Shown here: positions 44,367-54,939 of the stretch, in pieces | Numbering within the stretch: position 1 is the first letter of the stretch | How the letters are laid out: each line of letters starts with the position of its first letter | The notes under the pieces: model-generated | Seen by the model: the letters and a program-made list of their open reading frames with translations, nothing else | Told to the model about the DNA's origin: nothing | Database searches by the model: none | Program-made: the position numbers and the translations under genes | DNA from: Erinaceus europaeus | Taxonomy: Eukaryota > Chordata > Mammalia > Eulipotyphla > Erinaceidae | Length of the DNA: 64,000 nucleotides | Reading direction: 5' to 3' | Assembly: GCF_950295315.1 (NCBI RefSeq) | Contig: NC_080179.1 | Span: forward strand, 72,600,615-72,664,614

Positions 44367-45630
44367 ATATAATTTTAAATGTATGATTCCTGGGTGTAAA
44401 GACATTTACACGCTCTCCAAGTTAAATGTCAAATTCTTTCCCTTATTATTCAAGACTCTTCATCGAAATCCTTCTCAAATGACCTTTGCTGTCATCTCTC
44501 TCATCCTTTCCCCACTCCTATTCTATTGTCAGGACTCACAGGATTCCTCCTCTGTGTTCTAGACACAGCATAGATGTCCCTCACTCTATTTCTTTGCTCA
44601 GGGTATGTTCTCAGCCTGGAGTTGCCAATCTCCTCATTTCAAGGATCTGCCCAAATGGTGCATTTTTTAAAAAAGACAATTATTTTGACTCTGTTTGCTA
44701 ACTTGAATCATAGTTCATTGGTTTTCATCTCCCCCCTCCATTTTAAATGATAAGCTTTATTACAATGGAGACTATCAGATGCTGCATTGTTCCCCTGAGA
44801 CCCACCAAAGTCCATCAGACAGCTAGTCATTCAGTAAATGTCTTGAGTAATTGTTAAATACTGATTCAGCAGGACAAAGAACTGTACATTAAATGATTCC
44901 CTATTAAAGAAAACTTTCTGACACCCCTGATATATTTTTTTTTCTGGAAAATGACAGGAATATAAAAGTACTGACATAATGTTTCAAAGATAATCACCAA
45001 AAATTTATGAAAATATTGCACTTTAATTTCCTTAACTACTCAGTACTCCACCATCATTATTTCTGGAGAATGGACATTCAAGTTCTGTAATTCTTCCCTT
45101 GACCCTTTCATTAGATGGACCATTTTCCTTTAGAATTTTCACAGTAAGAGAATCTTTTCCTTGTGTGGATCTTAAATTTGATTCTCTGCACTTTTTTTTT
45201 TTTCATTGCTCTTAGCCCCCCTTCTCTACCATGGCCTCTTCCTCTGTCTTCTTAACAAAACAAGCAAAGTTAAACTTATTTCCACACTGTACATATGTGA
45301 ATATTTATGTAGTACACAGAAATAGAGATAAATGAGAAAAGTAGATAGTTTATTAAATAAACAACTCACATTCTAGACAGTGTCTGGTGAACCATATATT
45401 TTCAGATATATAAATTAGCAAGAGATGTCAGGTTACTTCATTTCATCTCCAGATTTGAGATGCCAGGCTTTTTTTTTTTTCCTAAAAGAGTTCTAGATAT
45501 TATGTTTACATATAGGGCAGGCAAATACCATAAGGCATAAAGATTCACATAATGATGGAGGAAAGAAAGATAACAGACACATATGTCCTCATTGCTCAAG
45601 AAACATCAGTTTTTATTAACTTTTTGAAAA
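44367..45630. other. No feature recognised
   Basis: AT-rich and unassigned. No supported exon. Confidence 0.35.
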
Positions 45631-45642
45631 CTTGAGTTTATT

Positions 45643-45680
45643 GTGAAAGCTCCGAATCCTAGCCACTAGACCACCATGGA
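45643..45680 (-). pseudogene. Retroposed 5' half of tRNA-Glu
   Basis: On the minus strand, 38 bp match mammalian tRNA-Glu positions 1-38 with about 4 differences from memory of the gene, including the A-box region TGGTCTAGTGG. The match ends at the anticodon loop. AGTTTATTGT is an exact direct repeat at 45635-45644 and 45688-45697, which marks an insertion of about 43 bp with no A tail. It fits a tailless retropseudogene or tRNA-half insertion, not a tRNA gene. Confidence 0.75.
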
Positions 45681-45697
45681 ACCTCACAGTTTATTGT

Positions 45698-46760
45698 TTA
45701 ATTATGCCTCATATTTTATCTGTATATACTTCTAGCTCTTTTAATATGAAACACTGCCTGACTTACAGTTGTATAATTGGTTTTTACCAGTGCACTTTGT
45801 GTTTTTATTCCTTCTGAGGTTTTAAATGCATATCTTTTTTTTCTCTTTGAATTATAATATGATACATATTAGATTTGCAAAGCTAAGACAGGTATAAAAA
45901 GAAAAGTAAGGTCTAGAGAGCTGACTTACCAAGTAGGGTGCCTGCATTTCCACATGTATCTCTCAGGTTTCAAGCTCCTTGCTTTTCTCCTTGGAGGAAA
46001 CCACTGTGATGCCTTTTTCTCAGTCTCAGTAGGAATCACGCACCCGTATAAATGGACTAATCGACTCTAGGAGGGCTATGTTTAAATAATGTACAGAATT
46101 CAGGAGTTCATGATTTTTCATTCCTTTTATTATAAACATAGCTATAAACACATTATTAAGTCATAGTTACAAAAATTTACTATATTATGTGTGCTGGGGA
46201 GTTGGTTTATGACGGGAGGAAGAAATGTATGTTGGAGAGTTGAGAGAATGTGAGTGATAACTTTGGAAGTTCTAGATTGATAAGCTTGCTTTTATATATG
46301 GTAAAATAGGTGGATAAATCAAGGAGACGTTTGACTTTCATACTACCTTAAAGAGGAGAACAAATAGGGATAGAAACCAACATGACTTTGAGAGAAGTAA
46401 ATCACACCTGAGCTAATCTAATTTTATTCTCTGACACAATAGCAGGACTTAAATATGAGAGGAAGCAAAAGCCTTCATATATCTTTCCTTGAGTAGGGGT
46501 GGGTTTTTTTGTCTTGCAGGTCATTCTCATCAAACACTAAGGAAAATGTAGTCATGTATAAAAGAACTCAGAACTTGTTATTTATCATTGAATCAGTGAC
46601 CTGCCAGGGGCAGAACAAGAGAAAATTTAAGAGGATTTATGGCTCCTTGTAATGACTAGGTGTGTTAATCTCTAGAGTTTCTCACAGTAAAGATTCGACA
46701 AACTAGGAAAGTTGTTAAATCTGTGGCAATATGCAAGAACATACTCGTCAGTTAAAATGA
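45698..46760. other. No gene recognised
   Basis: Unassigned. A faint SINE-like trace is at 45905-46060. Confidence 0.3.
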
Positions 46761-46764
46761 CACT

Positions 46765-47354
46765 TAGGTTACAAAACTAATATACCAAAATTGGTGGCAT
46801 TCCTTTATGCAAGCATTGAATAAGAGGGGAAAAATAATGATTCAATCCTATTTGTAGCAACATTAAAATCAATTAGGTATTTCAGAATAAATTTAGCAAA
46901 GGAGATGAACGACCTGTAGGTTGAAGAATGCCATTATTCAAGGGACTATAATAGGACACAAGGAAGTGGAAAAGTATCCCGTGTTTGGATTGGACAAAGA
47001 AACTTCATTAAAATGACCATCCTCCCAAAGCAGTCATGTAGTATAGTACTCATTAAAATTCAAGTGACTTTTTCTAAAGAAATACATCAAATAATCCAGA
47101 ATATTTTTTTTGTAGTAACAAAAGACTCAGAACCACCAAGACCGAGATAAAAAGTACCAAGAATGTAAATCATGATTCTTGACTTCAAAATATATTACAG
47201 GTCTCTAGTCATCAAAACGGTATGTTATTGGTATAAAATGGACACATCAACCAGTGGAATAGAATTAAAAGTAACAAACCTTCACATATATGGACTGTAT
47301 ACTTATGACAAAGGAGACAAGAGCATACAGTGATGGAAAGAGAATCTTCTTTTA
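46765..47354 (+). mobile_element. Ancient L1 ORF2, left part of a nested locus
   Basis: Degenerate ORF2: GTGGCATTCCTTTATGCAAG, ACCAGTGGAATAGAATTAAA and ATTTATGACAAAGG-like phrases. It is interrupted at about 47355 and resumes at 49110. Confidence 0.8.
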
Positions 47355-47570
47355 TCATTTTATTGGGAGCTTAGTGGTTTATAGTACAGTTGCTGACACA
47401 TAGGTGTGCTTTCTTACAGCTCTATGGCAGGTGTCTACAAAACACTCTTAGCCCAAATTAGGTTATTTCTGACTATCATGTACCAAGACTCCAAGTCCTC
47501 CCCTCTAAGGCCCTCTCCCCATTCTTCCTCTTACAATTCTTTAGATTTGCTGCGGTACACTGAACACAGT

Positions 47571-48599
47571 GTACCGCATCTGCTGTGCAACTTAGGCATC
47601 CAAGTTCGACATCCTCGAGGAAACACTCACGAAAGACATGTCTCTGATAACTGATTACTGTAAAAAATGGCAACTAATCCCTAGCACTGCAAAAACGGTA
47701 TCCTCTGTTTTCCATCTACACCATGCCTCAGCCTCGCGTGAGCTTAATGTGCAGCTTGGCGATACGAGAATCCGGCATGAAGCCCAGCCAGTCTATCTTG
47801 GCGTTACTCTCGATCGCACCCTGTCATTTCACAAACATCTCATAAAAACTGCAGCAAAGGTGGGCGCGAGGAATCACATCATTGCAAGACTGGCCAGCTC
47901 CTCATGGGGCGCGAGCGCTTCCACACTGCGATCATCATCTCTGGCATTATGCTATTCCACTGCAGAATACTGTGCCCCAGGATGGTTCCGTAGCCCCCAT
48001 GTCCACTTGGTCGATTCCAAATTATATTCCTCCATGAGGATCATTTCTGGAACCATCCGTTCCACCCCGGTTCCGTGGCTGCCAGTTCTTAGCAACATCG
48101 CCCCGCCAGATATTCGTCGGGATGCGGCATCATCTAAGTTCATTTCCCATGTCTACGCTCTACCGGACCTGCCAATATACGCGGATATCTTCGCCCACCC
48201 TGTCCAACGCTTGACGTCTCGTCACCCAATCTGGTCCCCTACGCCTACACTGAACTTCTCTGTTCCAGACTCTTGGAAACAGAGTTGGCAGTCAGCTGAG
48301 GTCAAGAACAAACACCTCATCACAGACCCCTGCGAGCGTCAACCCGGCTTTGACCTAGCACGTTATGATCGGACCCTCCTCAATCGCTATCGAACAGGCC
48401 ATGGCCGGTGCGCCGCTATGTCCCATCGCTGGGGAACCAGAGACGACCCGAACTGCCCCTGCGGCTCCAGACAGACTATGACCCACATAGTCAGCGACTG
48501 CCACCTCTCCAGATTCAAAGGAGGTCTCGAAACTTTCCATCAGGCTCAACCTGACGCTGTTGACTGGCTACGGAAGAAGGGCAAACGCTAGAAGAAGAA
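47571..48599 (+). mobile_element. 5'-truncated Vingi-like non-LTR retrotransposon
   Basis: ACTGAACACAGT is duplicated exactly at 47559-47570 and 48600-48611. The 1,029-bp insert encodes the C-terminal part of a reverse transcriptase protein and ends at its stop codon, followed by GAAGAAGAA. There is essentially no 3' UTR. A short GAA-type tail without a polyadenylation signal differs from L1 and fits the Ingi/Vingi group. In published work as I recall it (Kojima, Kapitonov and Jurka 2011), Vingi is a clade without RNase H found among mammals only in hedgehogs, possibly by horizontal transfer. Assignment is by structure and recall. Confidence 0.85.
47572..48591 (+). pseudogene. Vingi reverse transcriptase, C-terminal part
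   Basis: Open for 317 codons from ATG 47638 to TAG 48589-48591, and open in the same frame upstream except for one TAG at 47593-47595. The N-terminal endonuclease and the catalytic RT palm are missing. What remains covers the end of the RT domain (YCKKWQLIPSTAKT, YLGVTLDRTLSFHKH), a connecting region and a C-terminal C-X-C-X7-H-X4-C motif (CPCGSRQTMTHIVSDC), probably a nucleic-acid-binding zinc knuckle. No RNase H domain is seen. It cannot be autonomous. The remaining long open frame suggests a relatively recent insertion. Confidence 0.85.
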
Positions 48600-49109
48600 A
48601 CTGAACACAGTCCAAGTTTTACTTTGTGTTTTCCTGATCTGCCCTTGTTTCTTAAGTTCTGCCTACAAGTACGATCATCTGATATTTACCCTACTCTTTT
48701 TTTCCTTCTTCACACTTTCCCACCCCCCCAAATTTGGTTTATCTCAAACAACTTGACTTGTTTCAAATTATATCCAACATAAAACAAAGGAGAGGACTTC
48801 ATCTTTCTTAACAGCTCAGTATCCCATTATGCATATATACCCCAACCTTCTTAGCCACTCATCTGTTGTAAGACACCTAGGTTGCTTCCTGGTTTGGGCT
48901 ATTGCAAATTGTGCTGCTATGAACGCAGATGTATATAGATCTCTTCAGATGGGTGTAATTTATTTTCTATAGGATATATACCCAGGAGTCATAGGGTAGG
49001 TGCAGTTCTAGCTTTCTGAGACTTCTCCAGACTGCTCTCCACAGGGGTTGGACCAATTTACATTCCCATCAGCAATGTAGAAGGGTTTCTTTACACACAC
49101 ACCCCATCA

Positions 49110-49510
49110 AAGAATATTTTTAATAAATGGTATTGGCAAAGTTAGAGAGTTAGATGTAAAAGAATGAAACAGGAACACCACAGACATTTAACTCAAAGTC
49201 AGTTCAATGTGGATTAAAGACTTGGGTGTCTGAACAAAAGACATCGAAGTTATAATAAGCTACTCCATAAGTTTTGATTGGAAATGTATACAAAGACTCT
49301 AGTCCATTGTCAAGGGAAACAAAAACAAAAATCAAACACTGAGATTGCATAAAACTAAAAAGCTTCCACACAGAAAATGGGAACATCACTGAAAATATCA
49401 TAAATACCATACATCAGATGATGGACTCATAACTAAAAGTATATAAGGAACCCAGTAAAGTCAGCAGTAACATAACAACCTCATTGAAAATGGGGAAAGG
49501 AGGGCTGGGT
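49110..49510 (+). mobile_element. Ancient L1 ORF2, right part of the nested locus
   Basis: Resumes the plus-strand ORF2: TTTTAATAAATGGTATTGGC, GTGGATTAAAGACTTGGGTG, CATAAAACTAAAAAGCTTCC. Its order and orientation continue 46765-47354. Confidence 0.8.
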
Positions 49511-50010
49511 ATCCATTATTGACTTTTAGATTCCTTTCATTCTTGGCCTATAAATTTCATTTAAACAGATGTTAATGAAAATATAAGATTCATGGGACTA
49601 TATATCATTTCACTCTAAATTTCCTGTTAGCCTAGTTGACCAAAACACTGGAATGTGAATCTGTTACTTTTTTTATAAAAAAAAAAATGATAGTACGTGT
49701 TTTTCTGTGATTGTAAGTATTTCAATAAAAATATTATTCAAACATCTCAATTCAAGAAAAAAAAAACCTGATTTACTTTGCAATTTGTTTTAATAGGTAT
49801 ATCATGGTAGTCTGTTCTTCAGGTGTGCACCCTTATAAGTCCACATCAGCATTGTGGGCCACACTTCATTAACGTCACCACTGACTGTCTGAATCTGTTC
49901 TTCACCTGCCATTTGAACCCTTTGTGTAGTTTACCCTCCCTCCTTTTCCACTTCTATTCTAGTAACCACATATTTGGTCTTATACCCAAAACATTTATTT
50001 TTATTCTTGA
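49511..50010. other. No feature recognised
   Basis: AT-rich, unassigned sequence. Confidence 0.35.
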
Positions 50011-50024
50011 TATGGCTTATTCTT

Positions 50025-50309
50025 TTTTTTCACTATTTTTTAGATTTTTATTTATAAAATGGAAATATTGACAAGACCGTAGAATAAGAGGGGTACAGTT
50101 CCACACAGTTCCCACCACCAGAACTCTGTATCCCATCCCCTCCCCTGATAGCTTTCCTATTCTTTATCCCTCTGGGAGTATGGATCCAGGGTCACTATGG
50201 GATGCAGAAGGTAGAAGGTCTGGCTTCTGTAATTGCTTCCCCACTGAACATGGGTGTTGACAGGTCGATCCATACTCCCAGCCTGCCTCTCTCTTTCCCT
50301 AGTGGGGTT
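50025..50309 (-). mobile_element. L1 3' UTR insertion with exact 14-bp target duplication
   Basis: TATGGCTTATTCTT at 50011-50024 and 50310-50323. Only about 285 bp of antisense 3' UTR were inserted, with a T-rich left end. This copy proves that the common block is the retrotransposed 3' terminus of an L1. Confidence 0.95.
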
Positions 50310-50454
50310 TATGGCTTATTCTTATGTTTTATTTCCTATATAGAGCATCTGAGTAAAGTCTGACGTACTTTTTATACTTTCAAACACAGAAAATTTGCAA
50401 TTTTGTTTAAGAGCCCAGAATACTCTGGATACACTTATTTATAATTTTGATTTA

Positions 50455-50512
50455 TTTTTTCCTGTTCTCTCCATCTCTCCCTCCTCTCTCTCTCTTCATA
50501 TATATATATATA
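50455..50512. repeat. CT-rich tract and (TA)n
   Basis: CTCTCCATCTCTCCCTCCTC-type tract followed by about 8 TA units. Confidence 0.85.
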
Positions 50513-50698
50513 ATTTTCACTGACTCACTTCAGGATGAGGTGCTGTTGTCATGCTTCTTGCCATATATTAGTGTGTGTATGTCCCAAGTAAGCAGACATT
50601 GTCCTGTAGGCCACAGCACAATTATAAAAAGAAGTCAGTTGGTTATTAATGAAACTCTTCCATGTAACTAACACTTTATCTAGTGTCACACGTGTATT

Positions 50699-50748
50699 TT
50701 TTCTTTTCTTTCTTTCTTTCTTTCTTTTTTCTTTTTTTTTTTTTTTTG
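50699..50748. repeat. (CTTT)n and poly-T tract
   Basis: Pyrimidine-only stretch ending in a run of about 16 T. Confidence 0.9.
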
Positions 50749-50749
50749 G

Positions 50750-51170
50750 TCATGTTTCAGTTTTTAATGATAGAATTTAAGTGGTTCAGGCCAGGTAATC
50801 AGACTTTCTTCAGTTTGGGTTTAGGCCAGTAAATATTCATTTTTCCCCCTTAGTTTGGGTTTGCACAATATTGAGATTTTGGTGGACATACTGAAGAAGT
50901 GATATTGCGCCCTTCTTAAATACATTATATATGAATGTAGGCCATGTGTATTTGACCCCTTACTGAAACCATTTTTGATCATTTAGCTGAGGAGGTCTCT
51001 GGTGCTGAAAGTTAATTTCTATCTTGAAATTATTAAGTGATTGTGGGATATTGCTTTGAAACTGGAAATATCTTGTCATTATACTTTCACCCTTCAGAAG
51101 TGTTGGTGTTTTCTTGATTAAATCAGTTCACTAATATGTTTGCTTAGTGGTGATTTTATTAGAATGATTA
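50750..51170. other. No feature recognised
   Basis: Unassigned sequence. Confidence 0.3.
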
Positions 51171-51174
51171 TTAT

Positions 51175-51362
51175 TATTATTTTTTTGCCATTGCTTAGGA
51201 TTTGCTGTTTAGGGTGGGCTTTTTCAGTTAGAGAGAGACAGAGATGGAGATAGGGAATGATACCACAGCACCAAAACTTTCCTCAGTAGTGAGTTCAGAT
51301 TGAAGCTGAGTTGAGCACTTGACAAAGCCACCGCCTACCAGGGGAGCCATCTTGCTGGTACT
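51175..51362 (-). mobile_element. Degenerate SINE-like repeat
   Basis: GAGAGAGACAGAGATGGAGA body, AGTTCAGATTGAAGCTGAG at the box B position and TACCAGGGGAGCCATCTTGC at the head complement. Confidence 0.45.
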
Positions 51363-51434
51363 TAATAGTGATTTTCTCGCTAGGTGGCATCACATAGGAA
51401 AACTTTTACATTTTTCCTTACATACTTCATATTT

Positions 51435-51597
51435 TCTTTTAAATTATGTATTTGTTAATGATAAAGAGAGCTAGAGAAAAATACAGAGAGCCTTGATTAT
51501 CTCTGGCTGATGGTGGTGCTGGAGACTGAATCCAGGACCTCAGAGCCTCGGGCGTGATAGTCTTTTGCACAACCATTATGCTGTCTCCCCAGCCCCT
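51435..51597 (-). mobile_element. Second-family SINE
   Basis: GATAAAGAGAGCTAGAGAAA body, GGAGACTGAATCCAGGACC at box B and CACAACCATTATGCTGTCTC then CCCAGCCCC at the head complement. Confidence 0.8.
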
Positions 51598-51599
51598 GT

Positions 51600-52130
51600 A
51601 TTTTATTTTTCTTAATGAGTTTCCACTCTTTATGATAATTACTTTGTTTCAGTCGAGGAAGTACTACCTCTGTGTCAGGTGGTTCATGCAAAAATGCAAA
51701 GTCATCATTTAAACATTGATTCTCTTGGTGATGTGCCAACCATATATATATATGATTTAAAATTAATATCAAATCTCTTATTTAAATAAATGGAAATTCA
51801 AATCAATAGAACTTTAAAAAAAATACTGATAGTTTAAATCAAGTTGACTCATCATTAATACCTGATTGTAAGAAGCTAATCAGCAGTTGCTTCATATAAT
51901 GAAATCAATATTTGTAGTGTCATTTACGGAAGTTCTTTCTACAGTTTTCCAGAAAGATGTCTGATGGGAGTTGGTAGATGAAGAGGGAATGAATAGGTCA
52001 GCAGAGAAACTTCCAAGTGTTTGAAAGAGGCAGAATGGAAGACAGTTTGCACAAGTAGGAGATAGATGTATGTAGCTTTGCAAAACCTTCACCCTGGGAA
52101 AAAAAATGTGAATTTTCTTTTTTAGGTTTT
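51600..52130. other. No feature recognised
   Basis: AT-rich; no supported exon. Confidence 0.35.
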
Positions 52131-52134
52131 TTTT

Positions 52135-52314
52135 TTTTTTTTGCCTTTTTATTAGTGATTCACTTTTGGTTTACAAAATTATAAGACATCGGGGAGAATT
52201 CCATGCTGCTGCAAGCACCAGAGTTCTTTATTTCCATTCCTTTCATTGGAAACTGCAGTATTTCTCCCAAGATCACAGATATGGGTTGGCTATTATTTCT
52301 ATAACTATCTATCT
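52135..52314 (-). mobile_element. L1 3' UTR fragment, older subfamily
   Basis: TTTTTATTAGTGATTCACTT, TTGGAAACTGCAGTATTTCT and ATGGGTTGGCTATTATTTCT, as at 24.74-24.90 kb. Confidence 0.65.

Positions 52315-52360
<46 letters not shown>
52315..52360. repeat. (AT)n microsatellite
   Basis: About 20 AT units; self-complementary. Confidence 0.95.
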
Positions 52361-52362
<2 letters not shown>

Positions 52363-52439
52363 TTCATTTTTTATTTTTAAAACATTTCTTTTTTATTCTT
52401 TTTTTTTAAAGATTGATCCCCTTTTTATTAAACACACTC

Positions 52440-52752
52440 ATTTATTATTTTTGCCTCCAAGGTTATCGGTGGGGTTTGCCTGCACTATGAACTCTCTGTT
52501 CCTGGAGGCTGTTTTCCTCGTTTGTTGCCCTTGTTTTTTAAATCATCATTGTTATTGTTATTGCTGTTGTTGTTGGATAGGACAGAGAGAAATTAAGAGA
52601 GGAAGAGAAGACAGAGATGGGGAGAGAAAGACAGACACCTTGTGAAGTGAAGCCTCTGCAGGTGGGGAGCTGGAGACTCAAACCAAGATTCTTACCCTGG
52701 TCCTTGCGCTTTGTGCCACCTGCATTTAACCTGCTGTCCTACCAACCAACCA
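52440..52752 (-). mobile_element. Long-form ERI SINE
   Basis: TTGCCTCCAAGGTTATCGGT and TTCCTGGAGGCTGTTTTCCT, then the normal body. The GAAGTGACTC segment is internally shortened at about 52640. A C-run of about 14 (52755-52768) lies just outside. Confidence 0.85.
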
Positions 52753-52779
52753 ACCCCCCCCCCCCCCCGTCTTTTAACT

Positions 52780-52985
52780 AACTTTATTTATTTATTTATT
52801 TATTTATTTGGTAGAGGCAGCCAGATATTGAGAGAAGGGTGGAGACAGAGAGGGAGAGAGACACCTACAGCCCTACTTCACCACTTGTGGAGATTTCCCC
52901 CTGCAGCTGGGGACTGGGGACTCGAACCCAGGCCTTGTGCACTGTGATATGTGCGCTCAACCAGGTGTGCCACCACCTGGCCCCT
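52780..52985 (-). mobile_element. Older ERI-subfamily SINE
   Basis: (TTTA)n tail, GCCCTACTTCACCACTTGTG, TTCCCCCTGCAGCTGGGGAC, ACTCGAACCCAGG at box B and ACCAGGTGTGCCACCACCTG at the head complement. Confidence 0.87.
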
Positions 52986-53120
52986 CTTTTTTTTTTTTTT
53001 TTTTTCTAATTACAGAGTCAAGAAGAGTGACTGAGAGAGTGACACCATGGCACTGCTTAGTTCTGTTAGACACAGTGCTGGGGATTGCACCGTGTAAATT
53101 CTGTCTTCTGCAAAAATGAA
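52986..53120 (-). mobile_element. Degenerate SINE fragment after a T-run
   Basis: Run of about 18 T, then GAGAGTGACACCATGGCACT and GCTGGGGATTGCACCGTG at the box B position. Confidence 0.45.
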
Positions 53121-53124
53121 TTTT

Positions 53125-54322
53125 TTTCCTGTATCCTACTTTTGAATATAATATTTTAAAAAAATACCATGTGGTATTTTTTGCAATTTCTGATATACTA
53201 GCAGTGCAGCACTTTCAGGTGATGATGGATCATTAATTAGAAGTCTGGGTCTAAAATGCTGGATCTGGGCCCCAAAGTCTTTGCATCAAACTGGAGAAAG
53301 TGTGTAATTAACATTAACTTCATGTGAGGACTGCTATACTGACATATGGCTGGTTGTATAGATCTGTTCATTTTTATATTTTAATTCGATGGGAATTTTA
53401 TGAGAACATATGCATCTTCTAATTAGGCAGAGTTTCCCACATAGACAAATCAAGTTTGTAACAGACATGTAGTGCCTTTAGAATTTCTTGATTTATTGAT
53501 GACACAAAACTAACTATGAACTTTTTAAGTGCATCTGGTCTCTTTTTTGTGTCAGGGACCTGTATTGAGAATTAGTAAAGTCATCCATTCCGGGGCCAGG
53601 CAGAGACCACACAAGACAAGATAAATTAGACCTTCCACTCCAAATGCTTGTCCTGCTAGTTACACTGTCAAGTTAGTTACAGATGCTTTTGGTGAACACA
53701 AAAGCACGCCTCTTGTATCAGTAGGCTGCTGTTTCAGCTCTGAACTGCAGGAGGCCGGATCTCTCTGGGCAGAAATTCTGTGGGTTGCTAAGAACTAACA
53801 AATGTTGAAAGTGCACCGATGGAGACTTGCTAAGGCAACAAGTAGGACTTGGACTTCTATAAATCTAGGAACTTGTTTTTTTTTTTTTCATAGCAACATT
53901 AAACACTAATGTTTAAATTGATCATTTTGCATGTACTTCCATACAGATAAAAGACTCCCCCACCCCTGCTCTGAAGGCCCTGGATGCCTGCATGCTTACT
54001 TATATTATCTGAGTGTGTTTGATCTGTGTGCAGGAACAGTACTTTTAAGGGCTGTTTTTATTATCTTCTTGTCACTTTGTATTTGAATAGTTGTTTTCTA
54101 CAAGGATTTACTCAGCAATATAAAATCCACTGCAGTTTAAATGTTGCAAGCTTTGAAATTAATGTGCTCTTTCCAGCACCTCTCCTCTAAAACAAATACA
54201 TTAATTAATAAAATTTGATGAAAAAAATGCCTTCCTAATTACATGGACTTTTTGTAGACTAGAAAAAAATACTTCTATGTGTTGATGAGATGTGCAAGTG
54301 GTCCATACACATTTTTCTCTAT
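53125..54322. other. No feature recognised
   Basis: Unassigned and possibly unique sequence. No splice-bounded open frame stands out. Confidence 0.35.
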
Positions 54323-54334
54323 ATCTGGTTTTCC

Positions 54335-54637
54335 TTTTTTTTTTTTTAAATTTTTTAAATATTTATTTTTCTCTTTTGTTGACCCCCTTTTTTTCATTGT
54401 TGTAGTAGTTATTATTGTTGCTGTTATTGATGTCATCGTTGCTGGATAGGACATAGAGAAATGGAGAGAGGAGGGGAAGACAGAGAGGGGGAGAGAAAGA
54501 CAGACACCTGCAGACCTGCTTCACCACCTGTGAAGCAACTCCCCTGCACATGGGGAGCCGGGGGCTCGAACCGGGATCCTTAATTGGGTTCTTGCGCTTT
54601 GTGCCACATGCATTTAACACGCTGCGCTACCGCCCAC
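54335..54637 (-). mobile_element. ERI SINE with exact 12-bp target duplication
   Basis: ATCTGGTTTTCC at 54323-54334 and 54638-54649. Long T-rich tail complement, complete body, GCTCGAACCGGGATCC at box B with its CpGs retained, and a head complement ending CTACCGCCC. A recent insertion. Confidence 0.96.
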
Positions 54638-54913
54638 ATCTGGTTTTCCATTAGCATTGAAATGAAATTGCAGCATGAATTGTTACAGTTCTCTATATAA
54701 GTCCAGCAAAGTTTTCTTCTATAGGAGTGGTCATGTGTTAGACATGTTAGACAAAGTGCGTCTAACAAACTTGGATTCTTTTAATAGCCACCCTGTTTCC
54801 AGAGTATAATTTATTTATAAATTACTCAGATTTGAATTGTTTGTTATGTTTTTCTGCTATGCTCTGTCTGGGGACACTTTCTTGTGTGTATTAATACTAA
54901 TTTATTAATAACT

Positions 54914-54937
54914 ATTGGTATTAATATTAATACCAAT
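54914..54937. repeat. Perfect 24-bp palindrome
   Basis: ATTGGTATTAAT followed directly by its reverse complement, with no spacer. It lies in an AT-rich region with further ATTAATA repeats to the left. Not part of a repeat that I recognise. Confidence 0.95.
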
Positions 54938-54939
54938 GT

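Larger units (their letters stand above)
47355..49109 (-). mobile_element. L1 3' part, inserted in an older L1 and hosting Vingi
   Basis: Left of Vingi: 3' UTR (AGTGGTTTATAGTACAGTTG). Right of Vingi: antisense ORF2 3' end (TGCAAATTGTGCTGCTATGA, AGACTGCTCTCCACAGGGGT). Flanks AGAATCTTCTTTTAT (from 47341) and AGAATATTTTTAATA (from 49111) may be a worn target duplication. Confidence 0.8.

Noticed and set aside
45643..45680. Functional tRNA-Glu gene
   Set aside because: Ends at the anticodon loop and lies between direct repeats, so it is an inserted fragment.
47559..47570. Palindromic target duplication as a sequence-specific endonuclease site
   Set aside because: The other Vingi duplication (AGAGGTCATGTG) is not palindromic, so no specificity is supported by this window.
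52166..52645. 159-codon ORF with hydrophobic runs
   Set aside because: Spans an L1 fragment, an (AT)n array that gives alternating Ile/Tyr, and a SINE.
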